Made by a program: the position numbers and the translations under genes. Shown one piece after another: positions 40,050-49,008 of a DNA stretch of 55,792 nucleotides (within the stretch, counting starts at the first letter, position 1; each line of letters starts with the position of its first letter). The DNA is from an uncultured Planctomycetaceae bacterium (GTDB taxonomy: Bacteria; Planctomycetota; Planctomycetia; Pirellulales; Pirellulaceae), in NCBI GenBank assembly GCA_903863885.1, contig CAIPEB010000688.1, positions 1 to 55,792 of the forward strand, written 5' to 3'. Below the pieces are notes generated by a model. It was not told where the DNA came from. It searched no databases and saw only the letters and a list, made by a program, of their open reading frames with translations.

Positions 40050-42742
40050 GATGCACCGTTTTCCCGTGTTATCGGCAGTTTGCATGTTACCCAAGTCCCT
40101 TTCGGTTCGCCCGTCTTGATGCTCAGAGACGCATTGATGATCGCGGCTCTGTGTTTCATGATGCGCAGGCCCATCCCCGTTTGGGATTCGGCTTTTCGTC
40201 CGATTCCGTCTCCGTCGTCCGCGACCCGCAGCAGCAGGTGGGAGTTCTCCTCGGTCAGTCCGATGTGAATCGTCGTCGGACGCCCGTGCGTTACCGCGTT
40301 GCGCACGGCCTCCTGGGCGATATAGAAAAGTTCGGTTGCGGTGTGGCTGTTGCTGACCTGCACCGGGCGGTCGCAGCGGAACACGCACGTGATGCTGGTC
40401 AATCGCTCGGTCAGCGAAGCGAGATCATCCAGCGCCGCCATCAGTCCGGTCGGCGCGACCTGAACGGGACTGATGCCCTTGATGATCTCGCGCAGGCGGC
40501 TCTGAGCCTTGACGGAGATTGCTGCCAGCTCGCGGGCAGCGCGAGTTTCCGGCGAGTCGCTGGCGGCGAGCGAGCGCTTCAGGCCCTCGGCCAACAGGCG
40601 GATTCCGAGCAGTTCCTGGCCCAGTTCATCGTGCAACTGCTGAGAGATCTCCTGCTGGCGGCGATCGACCAGATCGGCGAGCGAGCGTTCGACGTTCTTG
40701 CGTTCCGAGATATCCCGCGTGACTCCCTCGTAACCGACGAACCTGCCTCTCTCGTCGCGGGTGAGACGCGTCGTGACGTCGCACCAGATGGTCTCCCCCG
40801 ACTTCTTCGTGTATTTCACCTCCGCCTTGAAGGTCAGCTGCGAAAGCTGATCGTCGGTCAGGCCCATCGCCAAGGCCGAAGCGACCGAGTCGCGCATCGC
40901 GAAAACGGAGTCGGGCTGCAGCAGTTCTCCGGCCGACATCTGCATCACCTCCGCCACGGAATAACCCAGGAGCCTCTCGACAGAGGAACTGCAGAAAGTC
41001 CAACGCCATTTCTCGTGGACCAACTCGAGTTTACCGCTGTGAAGGATTTCGTGCAGTCCGTCCACGTCGGCGGTCCAGATCCAGTCGAGCAGGTTCTCCG
41101 TGAGCAGACGATATCGCTGTTCGCTCTCGCGGACTGCCTGCTCGTCCTTCTTGCGCTGCGTGATATCGTGGCCGACGCAGAGCAGAACGCTGCGGTCTTC
41201 CAGCGTGATCGACGTGACCAGCAGGTCGGCGATGAATTCTGTGCCGTCGTCGCGGCAGGCAAGCCACTCGCGCCGCACCGAACCATGCTGATTCGCGGCC
41301 GCCTCGATGGCAGCCGCGGCCACGCGTGAATCGCTGCCGTCCAACTGATGCGGGGGCGCAAAAGCCCACTTGCGGCCGATCATCGCATTCCGCGAGGGAC
41401 AGCCGAAAAGCCAAGCCGCAGCGTCATTGCAGTCGAGCACCACGCCATTGTCGACGATCACCGCCGCGTGTCCCACGTGCTCGAACAGCGCGCGATACCG
41501 GGACTCCGACCTGCGCAGCGACAGTTCCGTCAGCTTGCGCGAGGTTACGTCCGAGCAGATGAGCATGACTTCGGCGGCGGGGCGATCCTCCTGCGGCATC
41601 GGAATGATGCGGCTGTCGTACCACCGGCCGGAAACGTCGCGTATTTCAAGTTCCCGGACGAGGCCCGTCGCCAGAGTCAGCGACAGCGAGTGCCGGCACA
41701 GAGTCCTGTATTTCGGATCGACGAACTGAAAGCCCCTCGTGCCGAGCAATTGCCGGATCGAGCCGCCCGCGAGCGGCCGGTTGGCGAACTGAACCGTGGA
41801 CTCCTGGTCCACGACGATCACGAGGTCGGGCGTGTTGTCGAACAGACAGCGCAGCTCCGATTCGGATCGCCGGAGCGAGTCGTCCCGCTGCTTCAAGCCG
41901 GTCACGTCCGTGCAGATCACCATGATGCGGCTGTGGTCACCCCCGCTGCTCCCGTTACCCGCATCGTCCGCGTTTCCCCCGTCGCTCATCGTGACCGAGC
42001 GGCTCAGCCACCAGCGGCCCAGGTGATCCTGCGCCTCGCACAGTTGCGGCGTCTTCCGCTGCAGCACTCGCTCGAAATGGGCGCGAATGTCTCCGTGGTA
42101 CTCGGTCTGGAAACAGTCCTTGAAACTGGTGCCGATCAGTTCCGAGAGCGACCGCCACGGCGAACGATTGGCGTGTTCGATCCGGCCGTCCCGAGTCACC
42201 AGCAAGGCGACATCGGTCATATGCTCCAGAAGACCGCGCAGGGGCCACTCGGATTCGCTCAGCTTCGGATCGAGCGTCGGGCGGCCCGTCACATCATCGA
42301 CAAGGCACCAGACCCGCGGCTCCTCCGAATCTGCGGCGAAGCGTCGCAGCGTGAGAGAAATCACCCGCGGCGGCGAGTTGCCGCAGCGGATGCGGTATTG
42401 GTGGCAGTTGTTCTCCCTTTGCCGCAACGCCTGCTGAAAACGGCTTCGCGCCGTTTCCCGGGCCGACTCGTCGAGAAACAGCGACAAGGGTTTGCCGAGG
42501 ATTTCCCGCCTGTTCACCGCGAGCACCTCGCAGGCCCGGCGGTTGGCTCCCAGCACGCATTCGGACGCATCCAATTCGATGCAGCCGATCAGCAGGTCGT
42601 CCAGACCTCGGTCGGCGGCCGTCGCGCCCCGATGATTCTTCTCCGGAAGGCCGGAGGGCGACGCACTCCCCGCGAGCTTTGCAATCCATTGATGCAGCTG
42701 CGACAGGCGGTCGGTTTCTCGGAATTCGCCGGACTCGGTCAT
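40046..42742 (-). CDS. Cytosolic sensor histidine kinase with five PAS domains (NarX-like HisKA_3)
   Basis: 898 residues, no membrane span, so the signal is probably intracellular. Five PAS units follow each other: about 45-150, 165-270, 290-405, 420-545 and 550-685. The joints carry RRSESELRCLFDN, RRSESRYRALFEH and RESEQRYRLLTEN. The dimerisation/phosphoacceptor domain is of the HisKA_3 type, with H704 in QQLHDELGQELLG. The ATPase has EAVRNAVTHG, DDGDGIG and GMGLRIMKHRA. PAS units may bind heme, flavin or metabolites; I see no motif that decides which. GGAGCAGC precedes the ATG. It is coupled to the NarL-type regulator and faces the quinone reductase and oxidase operon. Confidence 0.92.
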   Translation of the reverse strand: MTESGEFRETDRLSQLHQWIAKLAGSASPSGLPEKNHRGATAADRGLDDLLIGCIELDASECVLGANRRACEVLAVNRREILGKPLSLFLDESARETARSRFQQALRQRENNCHQYRIRCGNSPPRVISLTLRRFAADSEEPRVWCLVDDVTGRPTLDPKLSESEWPLRGLLEHMTDVALLVTRDGRIEHANRSPWRSLSELIGTSFKDCFQTEYHGDIRAHFERVLQRKTPQLCEAQDHLGRWWLSRSVTMSDGGNADDAGNGSSGGDHSRIMVICTDVTGLKQRDDSLRRSESELRCLFDNTPDLVIVVDQESTVQFANRPLAGGSIRQLLGTRGFQFVDPKYRTLCRHSLSLTLATGLVRELEIRDVSGRWYDSRIIPMPQEDRPAAEVMLICSDVTSRKLTELSLRRSESRYRALFEHVGHAAVIVDNGVVLDCNDAAAWLFGCPSRNAMIGRKWAFAPPHQLDGSDSRVAAAAIEAAANQHGSVRREWLACRDDGTEFIADLLVTSITLEDRSVLLCVGHDITQRKKDEQAVRESEQRYRLLTENLLDWIWTADVDGLHEILHSGKLELVHEKWRWTFCSSSVERLLGYSVAEVMQMSAGELLQPDSVFAMRDSVASALAMGLTDDQLSQLTFKAEVKYTKKSGETIWCDVTTRLTRDERGRFVGYEGVTRDISERKNVERSLADLVDRRQQEISQQLHDELGQELLGIRLLAEGLKRSLAASDSPETRAARELAAISVKAQSRLREIIKGISPVQVAPTGLMAALDDLASLTERLTSITCVFRCDRPVQVSNSHTATELFYIAQEAVRNAVTHGRPTTIHIGLTEENSHLLLRVADDGDGIGRKAESQTGMGLRIMKHRAAIINASLSIKTGEPKGTWVTCKLPITRENGAS

Positions 42743-43007
42743 TGCTGCTCCAGGCGGGCATCTTCGTGAAAAGCCGCTGGAATCGATCGCCAGTACTACG
42801 CTCGCATTCGCGACTTGCGCACACCCGGATCGACGGGCGGACCGAGCGGCCGGATCGCCTGGCCAGGCCGCTGCAACAGGTTTCGGTCGTCGAATAACGG
42901 GACGCGTCGGACAGTTGCAGCGCCATTATCAATGAAGATCTGACTGAAGACAAGCCGGACCCGAACGCGGCGTTGTCACCAATGTCGCCGCCTCGGGCCC
43001 CGCCCGG

Positions 43008-43706
43008 CTATTGCTGCTTCAGCGGAGTCGTCCAGAGGTAAATGGTGTGCTCCACGCCGTCTTCCTTGGACACCATCTCCACCACCCGGTCCGGCTCGAC
43101 GCCTTTCATATCAAAGTCGTGCGAAACGATGCGAGACCCGGGCTTGAGCTGTTCGAGCTGCGGGATCAGACGCACGTTCAGGCGGGGAAGCAGGTAGAGC
43201 GTGATCACGCTGGCCGGACTCAGGTCCAACTCGAAGATATCCTGCTGCTGAATCGCAACTCGGTCCGCGACGTTGTATTTCTGCACAGTCTGGCGCGACT
43301 CGGTGACCCGCTCGGGGTTGATGTCGAAGCCAACTCCGCGGCATCCGTGAGCCCGTGCCGCCGTGGCGACCACACGACCGTCGCCGCACCCTAAATCGTA
43401 AACCAGATCGTTGCTGTTGACTTTTGCCAGAGACAGCATCCGGTCTACGACATCGTGCGGGGTCGCCACGTAAACCACATCCGCAGTCCGCGCCGGCTTG
43501 GGTGTATCCCCCTCGAAACTCAGAACCGGGGCTGCCGCAAATGCAAGGGCGGCGCACATAGCGCCGAGGCGAATCCGCCCGCGGGAAGTGCTTCCGTTTC
43601 TTGCGATGCCGCAGGCCCGGGCCGTATGGGAAGCTGCGTCAAGGTCCTTCGGCCGAATATCGTCGCCGCATCCCGGGCGAACTGCCGATTCGTATTTCGA
43701 CATCAT
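43008..43706 (-). CDS. Class I SAM-dependent methyltransferase with N-terminal export-type segment
   Basis: 232 residues from ATG at 43706, supported by GGAGG about 9 bases upstream. Residues about 46-63 (RLGAMCAALAFAAAPVLS) form a hydrophobic segment, so the protein may be exported or membrane-attached; M50 (43559) is an alternative start. The catalytic part has motif I VYDLGCGDGRVV, GVGFDINPERV and IFELDLSPASVITLYLLP, with the lead-in YVATPHDVVDRML typical of a small methyltransferase family found with signal peptides in several phyla. The substrate is unknown. A SAM enzyme outside the cytoplasm would be odd, because SAM is cytosolic. It starts 2 bases after the permease stop, so it is co-transcribed. 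Confidence 0.8.
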   Translation of the reverse strand: MMSKYESAVRPGCGDDIRPKDLDAASHTARACGIARNGSTSRGRIRLGAMCAALAFAAAPVLSFEGDTPKPARTADVVYVATPHDVVDRMLSLAKVNSNDLVYDLGCGDGRVVATAARAHGCRGVGFDINPERVTESRQTVQKYNVADRVAIQQQDIFELDLSPASVITLYLLPRLNVRLIPQLEQLKPGSRIVSHDFDMKGVEPDRVVEMVSKEDGVEHTIYLWTTPLKQQ

Positions 43707-43707
43707 T

Positions 43708-45141
43708 TCAGGTTTCCTCCGCTGCGGGGGATATCGGGGATGGCTCGCTGTCGACCGACGTCCTCCGGCTGAGAAAATAAAGCGGCAGGCCGGCCAGCAG
43801 CGGGACGATTCCGAGCAAAGAAAGATACTTGGCGTAATTCAGACTCGAGTAGAGCATGAAGATGCACGTCAGGCAGAAAACGATGGGTGTCAGCGGAAAG
43901 AGCGGCACGGAAAAAATCCGAGGCGTGTTCCGATCTCTGATCCGCAGCACGAAGACGGAAATCCCGGTGAGCAAAAAGAACAGCCAGAACACGGGAGCGG
44001 TGCCACTGACCAGCGTGCTGAATCCTCCGAAATATTCCTTCCACGGCAAAGCCGGCAGGCCGATTCCGGTCATCACATGGTCCAGCAGCGTCTTTCCCTG
44101 GTCGGTTCCGACCGCAAAGATCATGCACACGGAAACCGCGGCTGGCAGCAGAATGGACCAGACGGGAACATTCCATCGCGGGTGCCAGCGGCCGAGAACC
44201 GCGAAGACACGGTGGTCAGTGCCCAACGATGCGTACACTCGCGAACCCGTATAGATCATTCCATTCACGGCTCCCAGGGCCGAGATCATCACCAGCACGC
44301 TCATGCCCGTCGAGGCCCAGTCGCCCAGCGCGTTGTGCAGTACGTCGGCCGCCGGCGCGCTGGAATGGCGGACTTTTTCGAACCCCAGCCCCCACAGGTA
44401 ACCCGCGTTGACGAGCAGATAGATGATCATGATCGAACCGGTGCCGATCAGCAGGACTCGCGGGAGGTTCCGCTGCCGGTTGCGGACTTCCGAGGCGACA
44501 AATGCCGCATCGTTCCAGCCGCCGTAAGAGTAGAGCACGAAAATCATCGCCATGCCGATTCCCCCGTCGCCGGCCGCGGACGCGGGATCGAGCGATGCGT
44601 GTCCTCCCCAGACCAGTCCGGCGACGGCGATGCACGCCACGCCGAGAAGCTTGGCGATCGTAAGCAGATTTTGAACCGTCTTCTCGACGACGACTCCTCC
44701 CAGGTTGACGATGGCGATGACGGTGACGACGCCCGCGGCCAGCCATGCGTGCGAAGAGGCGGGGAGCGACCAGAGCCGCGCGGCGTAGTTGGCAAAGACG
44801 TAGGCCATCGCCCCGATGCTGCCGGTGAGGATTGCCACGAGTTGGGCCCAGCCGAACAGGAAGCCGACCCAGTTGCCGTAAGCTCGCTTCAGGTAGACAT
44901 AGTCGCCGCCGGATTGCGGGTAGGTGGTCGTCAGTTCCGCGTAACAAAGTGCGCCGATCAGCGAGAGCAGGCCGCCGGCTACCCACACAACCGCCACCCA
45001 CAGCGGCCCTGCCACGTTCGAGTAGATCATCGGCGGCGTTTCAAAAATCGACACGCCGATCACGATGCCGATGATGATGCTGATGCCGTCCCAGGGACTG
45101 AGGCGCGGAGAAGTATGCGTGTCAGCGGACGCGTTGCTCAT
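43708..45141 (-). CDS. APC superfamily amino acid permease (LAT-like)
   Basis: 477 residues, about 12 membrane spans. The first span carries the APC substrate-binding motif IIIGIVIGVSIFETPP. Further typical segments are LLSLIGALCYAELTTTYPQS, GGDYVYLKRAYGNWVGFLFG and SYGGWNDAAFVASEVRN. It should import an amino acid by proton or sodium coupling, or exchange. The substrate cannot be read. It is the middle gene of a three-gene unit: 18 bases after an LRR gene and 2 bases before a methyltransferase gene. Confidence 0.88.
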   Translation of the reverse strand: MSNASADTHTSPRLSPWDGISIIIGIVIGVSIFETPPMIYSNVAGPLWVAVVWVAGGLLSLIGALCYAELTTTYPQSGGDYVYLKRAYGNWVGFLFGWAQLVAILTGSIGAMAYVFANYAARLWSLPASSHAWLAAGVVTVIAIVNLGGVVVEKTVQNLLTIAKLLGVACIAVAGLVWGGHASLDPASAAGDGGIGMAMIFVLYSYGGWNDAAFVASEVRNRQRNLPRVLLIGTGSIMIIYLLVNAGYLWGLGFEKVRHSSAPAADVLHNALGDWASTGMSVLVMISALGAVNGMIYTGSRVYASLGTDHRVFAVLGRWHPRWNVPVWSILLPAAVSVCMIFAVGTDQGKTLLDHVMTGIGLPALPWKEYFGGFSTLVSGTAPVFWLFFLLTGISVFVLRIRDRNTPRIFSVPLFPLTPIVFCLTCIFMLYSSLNYAKYLSLLGIVPLLAGLPLYFLSRRTSVDSEPSPISPAAEET

Positions 45142-45159
45142 GGTGGCTGCCCGGCGGTT

Positions 45160-46140
45160 CTAATGGTAGATGGAACAACTCGACAATGTGTCTCGCAATT
45201 TATTCGTCGCTTCTTTCGTCAGCTGCGTGCCCCGCACGTAAAACAGTTTCAGGCAGGGAGCGTTTTCGAGGTGCACCAGCACCGGGTCGGTCACCGCCGT
45301 GTTGCACACATTCAGCACTCGCAGCCGCTCCAGCGGCTTGAACTGGTCGAAGCCGGTGCCCGTCAGCGCCGTATCGCTCAGCACAAGCACTTCAATATTC
45401 ACCAGAGGCCGGAGATGCTTGAGGTCTTCGTCGGCCAGCGAACAGTGGGCCAGATTGAGCGTGCGGAGCTTGGTCAGGCCGGCGAGCGGTCCGAGTTCGG
45501 AACCCTGGATCTTCGTTCCGGCCAGCACCAGCACCTCGAGGTTCTTGAGCGTGGCGATCAACGGAAGCACCGCGCCGGTCACCGGCACGTTCTCCAAATA
45601 CACCCGTTCCAGCGTGTTTGACTTGACGAGGTGCGGAATTGCAGCGTCGCTCAGCTTCGTATCGCTGAGGTCGGCTGCGACGAGATGCTCGAACTGTTCG
45701 CATGCGGCAAGATCGCTGTCCGCGATGTTACTGCCCGAGGCGTCGAGCATGTGGACGAAGCCGGTTCCGTCCAATTCCACACGGACCTGCTTGTCGATCA
45801 ACTGTCCGATCAGAGTCGCCATCTCAACGGCCGACGCGGCGCCGGCTTTCCGTCCCGCGACCCGCCGCACTTGATTCCGGTGGAGCCAGCCGAGTTGAGA
45901 TTTGCCTTCGATCTGAGCCGTTCCGCCGACCCACGCACCCCGCACTTCCGTGACGAACAACTGTGAGCCCGGCTTGAGGTTCGCGTTCGGCTGACCATTC
46001 ATGCCGAACTCCGCCGTGTCGGGATAGACGATCGTCACATCGCCGACGGCAACCTCGGCCTTTCCCGTAACTGCGAACGCCAGGATGAGGGCGATTCCCG
46101 ATACAACGCCGCACAATCGAAGCAACGACTCGACTCTCAT
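45160..46140 (-). CDS. Exported leucine-rich-repeat protein with N-terminal SH3-like region
   Basis: 326 residues from ATG at 46140, with AGGGGC upstream. Signal peptide LCGVVSGIALILAFAVTGKA. Residues about 30-90 (GDVTIVYPDTAEFGMNG, LFVTEVRGAW, GWLHRNQV) look like a small SH3-type barrel. Then LRR units of about 24 residues follow: LVAADLSDTKLSDAAIPHL, LEVLVLAGTKIQGSEL, LRTLNLAHCSLADEDLKHL and LRVLNVCNTAVTD. It probably binds a partner outside the cytoplasmic membrane. It is first in a three-gene unit with the permease and methyltransferase genes and divergent from the rhamnose locus. Similar LRR sequence style to the protein at 378-2663. Confidence 0.8.
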   Translation of the reverse strand: MRVESLLRLCGVVSGIALILAFAVTGKAEVAVGDVTIVYPDTAEFGMNGQPNANLKPGSQLFVTEVRGAWVGGTAQIEGKSQLGWLHRNQVRRVAGRKAGAASAVEMATLIGQLIDKQVRVELDGTGFVHMLDASGSNIADSDLAACEQFEHLVAADLSDTKLSDAAIPHLVKSNTLERVYLENVPVTGAVLPLIATLKNLEVLVLAGTKIQGSELGPLAGLTKLRTLNLAHCSLADEDLKHLRPLVNIEVLVLSDTALTGTGFDQFKPLERLRVLNVCNTAVTDPVLVHLENAPCLKLFYVRGTQLTKEATNKLRDTLSSCSIYH

Positions 46141-46596
46141 GCAATTGCCCCTGCGACTCACGTGCAGCAGTCTGCCGACGGCCGCTCGATTCTGGATTGG
46201 CACCGACCGCGTGAACGGTCAATTTGCTCGATTCGACGCTCGACTTTTCCTCGGATTCTCTCCCGCGAAGCGACGCGGAATGTGCTGCCTGGGCCGAGCC
46301 TCGGATGGCGAATCGGCGGATTATAACAGATGCAGCGGCGCTTTCGAGCGGCAGCTTTCTCCGGTCCGGACGCGACCCTGTTCGATCGTTCGTGTCCTGC
46401 CGCCGAATTGCTGGAATTTCCCCCGCCGAGGGCTGGCTGTTCGCGGGCGCGTCAATGGCATCTGGCCGTTCGGGTTGGTACATTAGGGCGGTCTCGCGCG
46501 GATCCCCCTTTGATTGCCCACCATGCAGCGGAGTCGGTCCGCCTGACCTGCAGTTCACGACTGCCGACTCGCTGCGATGCGACAAGGAGACTCGTA
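46141..46596. other. Divergent control region between the LRR gene and the rhamnose locus
   Basis: 456 bp with no supported gene. It must hold the promoters of both divergent units. A TATAAC-like box at 46324-46329 lies in the only AT-rich spot. AAGGAG at 46583-46588 is the ribosome site of the DUF6807 gene. No operator was identified. Confidence 0.45.
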
Positions 46597-47532
46597 ATGT
46601 TTCGGAGCGTGCTTTGCGCCGCGGTTGCAGCCATTCTGCCGGTCGTTGCTGTTGAGAATCGTGCCTCGGCTGCCGGTGCCGGTTTGGTGGCGAAGTCAGA
46701 CAACGGCATCGCGACAATTACGTGGAACGGCAAGGCCGTGCTGACGTACCGGTACGGCGATGCGCCGCCGAAACCGTACGTCAAGGAATTATCCACACCG
46801 GGCGGCACGCAGATCCTCCGCGACTCGCCCTTCGATCATGTTCACCATCGCGGCTTGATGTACGGCCTGTTTCTCAACGGCGCCGATTTCTGGATGGAGA
46901 CTCCCGAGGCCGGAAGACAGGTCAATACGGAGATGAAGATCAGCACCAGCGCCGCTGACCCGGGACTTTCGCGCTGCCGCCTTGAAGAGAAAGTGCAGTG
47001 GATTCTGGCCGGCAAGACGCTGGCCGACGAGCAGCGCACGATCGATGTCTGGGCCGGCGCGGATCTGCCTGCAACCTTGCTGACCTGGCGTTTGCAGCTT
47101 TCGCCGGCCAAGGGAGTGGACAAGCTCACCGTGACCGGATCGCACTACGACGGGCTGGGAATGCGGTTCCTCACGACGATGGACAAAGTGGCCAAATTCC
47201 AGAACGCGACGGGAAAAGACGGAGAGGTGGTGCGGGGTACGGAGCGAGTGGTCAAGGCCAAGTGGTGTGCGGTCACCTCGCCTCCGGACAAGCCGGTCAC
47301 CGTTGCGGCATTTGACTGTCCCGAAAACGTCCGTCAGCCGGCGGGCATGTTCACCATGTCCGATCCGTTCACGTACCTGTCCGCAACTCCCAATGTCTGG
47401 AACAACCCGCTGGATCTGGCACAGGGAGAGAAACTCGATCTCACGTACGGAGTGGCCGTATGGGACGGCGCGATCGACGCGGCCGCGATTGAATCGCTGT
47501 ATGCACGCTGGCTGACTCTGGCAAAGAAGTAG
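46597..47532 (+). CDS. Exported DUF6807 (PmoA-like) family protein
   Basis: 311 residues from ATG at 46597; AAGGAG nine bases upstream and an immediate signal peptide (VLCAAVAAILPVVAVENRASA) fix the start. The mature protein opens ITWNGKAVLTYRYGD and has FDHVHHRGLMYGLF with the HHRG signature of the family annotated as DUF6807 or methane-oxygenase PmoA-like. That name is historical; there is no evidence of methane oxidation. Members are abundant in Planctomycetota sugar loci and probably act on or bind a carbohydrate outside the cytoplasm. It is followed by rhamnose isomerase on the same strand. Confidence 0.78.
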   Translation: MFRSVLCAAVAAILPVVAVENRASAAGAGLVAKSDNGIATITWNGKAVLTYRYGDAPPKPYVKELSTPGGTQILRDSPFDHVHHRGLMYGLFLNGADFWMETPEAGRQVNTEMKISTSAADPGLSRCRLEEKVQWILAGKTLADEQRTIDVWAGADLPATLLTWRLQLSPAKGVDKLTVTGSHYDGLGMRFLTTMDKVAKFQNATGKDGEVVRGTERVVKAKWCAVTSPPDKPVTVAAFDCPENVRQPAGMFTMSDPFTYLSATPNVWNNPLDLAQGEKLDLTYGVAVWDGAIDAAAIESLYARWLTLAKK

Positions 47533-47564
47533 TGCTATCCGTTTCACATTCAGATAAGTTACGT

Positions 47565-47583
47565 CGGCACACCGGTTGTGCCG
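47565..47583. promoter_or_regulatory. Inverted repeat CGGCACA/TGTGCCG upstream of rhaA
   Basis: A perfect 7-bp dyad with a 5-base centre lies 33 bases after the DUF6807 stop and 124 bases before rhaA. It could be an operator for the downstream genes or an mRNA processing hairpin. No T-run follows, so it is not a standard terminator. Confidence 0.35.
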
Positions 47584-47706
47584 GAGCCACGGCGAACTTC
47601 GAGCCGACCCCGTCGGCTCCGATGCCTCTTGAACAAACCGCCGGGAAGACATCCCGACGTTTCCCGGAAATCAACAACATCCTTTGGAGAAGGAACGGGT
47701 TCAGTT

Positions 47707-48975
47707 ATGTCGAAAACAAGCAGTCACACGGAGCAGGCCTTTCAACTCGCGAAAGAGCGATACGCCGAACTCGGAGTCAATGTGGATCAGGCGCTGTCGT
47801 GCCTGTCGGCGATTGCCGTTTCTCTGCATTGCTGGCAGGGAGATGACGTCGGCGGTTTTGAACGAAGCGGTGAAGAACTGAGCGGCGGGATTGCCGTAAC
47901 GGGAAACTACCCGGGCAAGGCTCGCACGCCGGACGAACTGCGCGCGGATCTCGACAAGGCGATGGCGATGATCCCGGGCAAGCACCGTTTGAATCTGCAC
48001 GCCAGCTACGCGGAAACAGGCGGAAAGAAAGTCGAACGCGACGAACTGGATGCGAGCTACTTCCAGAACTGGATCGCGTGGGCCAAGGATCGCGGCATGG
48101 GGATGGACTTCAATCCGACCTATTTCTCGCATCCGAAGGCGGCCGACGGTTTCACGCTCGCTCATCGTGATCCGGCCATCCGGCGCTTTTGGGTCGATCA
48201 CGGTATCATCTGCCGGAAGATCGGCGCAGAAATGGGCAAGGCGCTCGGTTCGCCCTGCGTCAATAATTTCTGGATTCCGGACGGCTTCAAGGACATTCCC
48301 GTCGATCGTCTGTCGCCGCGCAAGTGGCTGGCCGAATCCCTGGATGCGATCTTTGCGGAGCCGATCGATCCCAAGCACAATCTCGATGCCGTCGAAGCCA
48401 AGCTGTTCGGCATCGGCTCGGAGTGCTACGTGGTCGGATCCCACGAGTTTTATCTCGGTTACGCCGTTTCTCGCAAGAAGCTGCTCTGCCTCGATGCCGG
48501 ACACTTCCATCCGACCGAGACGATTTCGGACAAGATCTCGTCGGTAATGATGTGGCTGGACGAAATTCTCTTGCACGTCAGCCGCGGCGTGCGCTGGGAC
48601 AGCGACCACGTCGTGATTCTCTCCGACGAACTGCAGGCGATCGCGCAGGAGCTGGTGCGAGGGGATTTCCTGGGCCGAGTCCACATCGGTCTCGACTTCT
48701 TCGATGCGAGCATCAATCGAGTCGCCGCATGGGTCATCGGCACGCGGTCGATGCTCAAGGCGCTGCTCATGGCGCTGCTTGAGCCCATCGCGCAGCTTCG
48801 TCAGTGCGAATCGACCGGCGACTACACCAGCAGACTGGCCATGCTCGAGGAGACCAAGACGCTCCCGTTCAGCACGGTCTGGGACTACTACTGCGAAACG
48901 TCGGGAGTGCCGGTCGGGCACGCGTGGATTGCAGAAGTCAAACGCTATGAAGAACAGGTGCTCAGCAAACGGTAG
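47707..48975 (+). CDS. rhaA: L-rhamnose isomerase
   Basis: 422 residues from ATG at 47707, the normal length. It interconverts L-rhamnose and L-rhamnulose in the cytosol using divalent metal. Family motifs are clear: [85 protein letters not shown] and [17 protein letters not shown]. The His, Asp and Glu residues in these segments form the metal site. It is the anchor for reading the locus as rhamnose catabolism. Rhamnulose kinase and aldolase (rhaB, rhaD) are not in the window. Confidence 0.96.
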   Translation: MSKTSSHTEQAFQLAKERYAELGVNVDQALSCLSAIAVSLHCWQGDDVGGFERSGEELSGGIAVTGNYPGKARTPDELRADLDKAMAMIPGKHRLNLHASYAETGGKKVERDELDASYFQNWIAWAKDRGMGMDFNPTYFSHPKAADGFTLAHRDPAIRRFWVDHGIICRKIGAEMGKALGSPCVNNFWIPDGFKDIPVDRLSPRKWLAESLDAIFAEPIDPKHNLDAVEAKLFGIGSECYVVGSHEFYLGYAVSRKKLLCLDAGHFHPTETISDKISSVMMWLDEILLHVSRGVRWDSDHVVILSDELQAIAQELVRGDFLGRVHIGLDFFDASINRVAAWVIGTRSMLKALLMALLEPIAQLRQCESTGDYTSRLAMLEETKTLPFSTVWDYYCETSGVPVGHAWIAEVKRYEEQVLSKR

Positions 48976-49008
48976 AGTCGTCAACGCAATCTCTCGGGAC
49001 TCGTCGTG

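Noticed and set aside
46597-47532. Methane mono-oxygenase function from the PmoA-like name
   Set aside because: The family name is historical; the protein is exported, lacks membrane spans and sits in a sugar locus.
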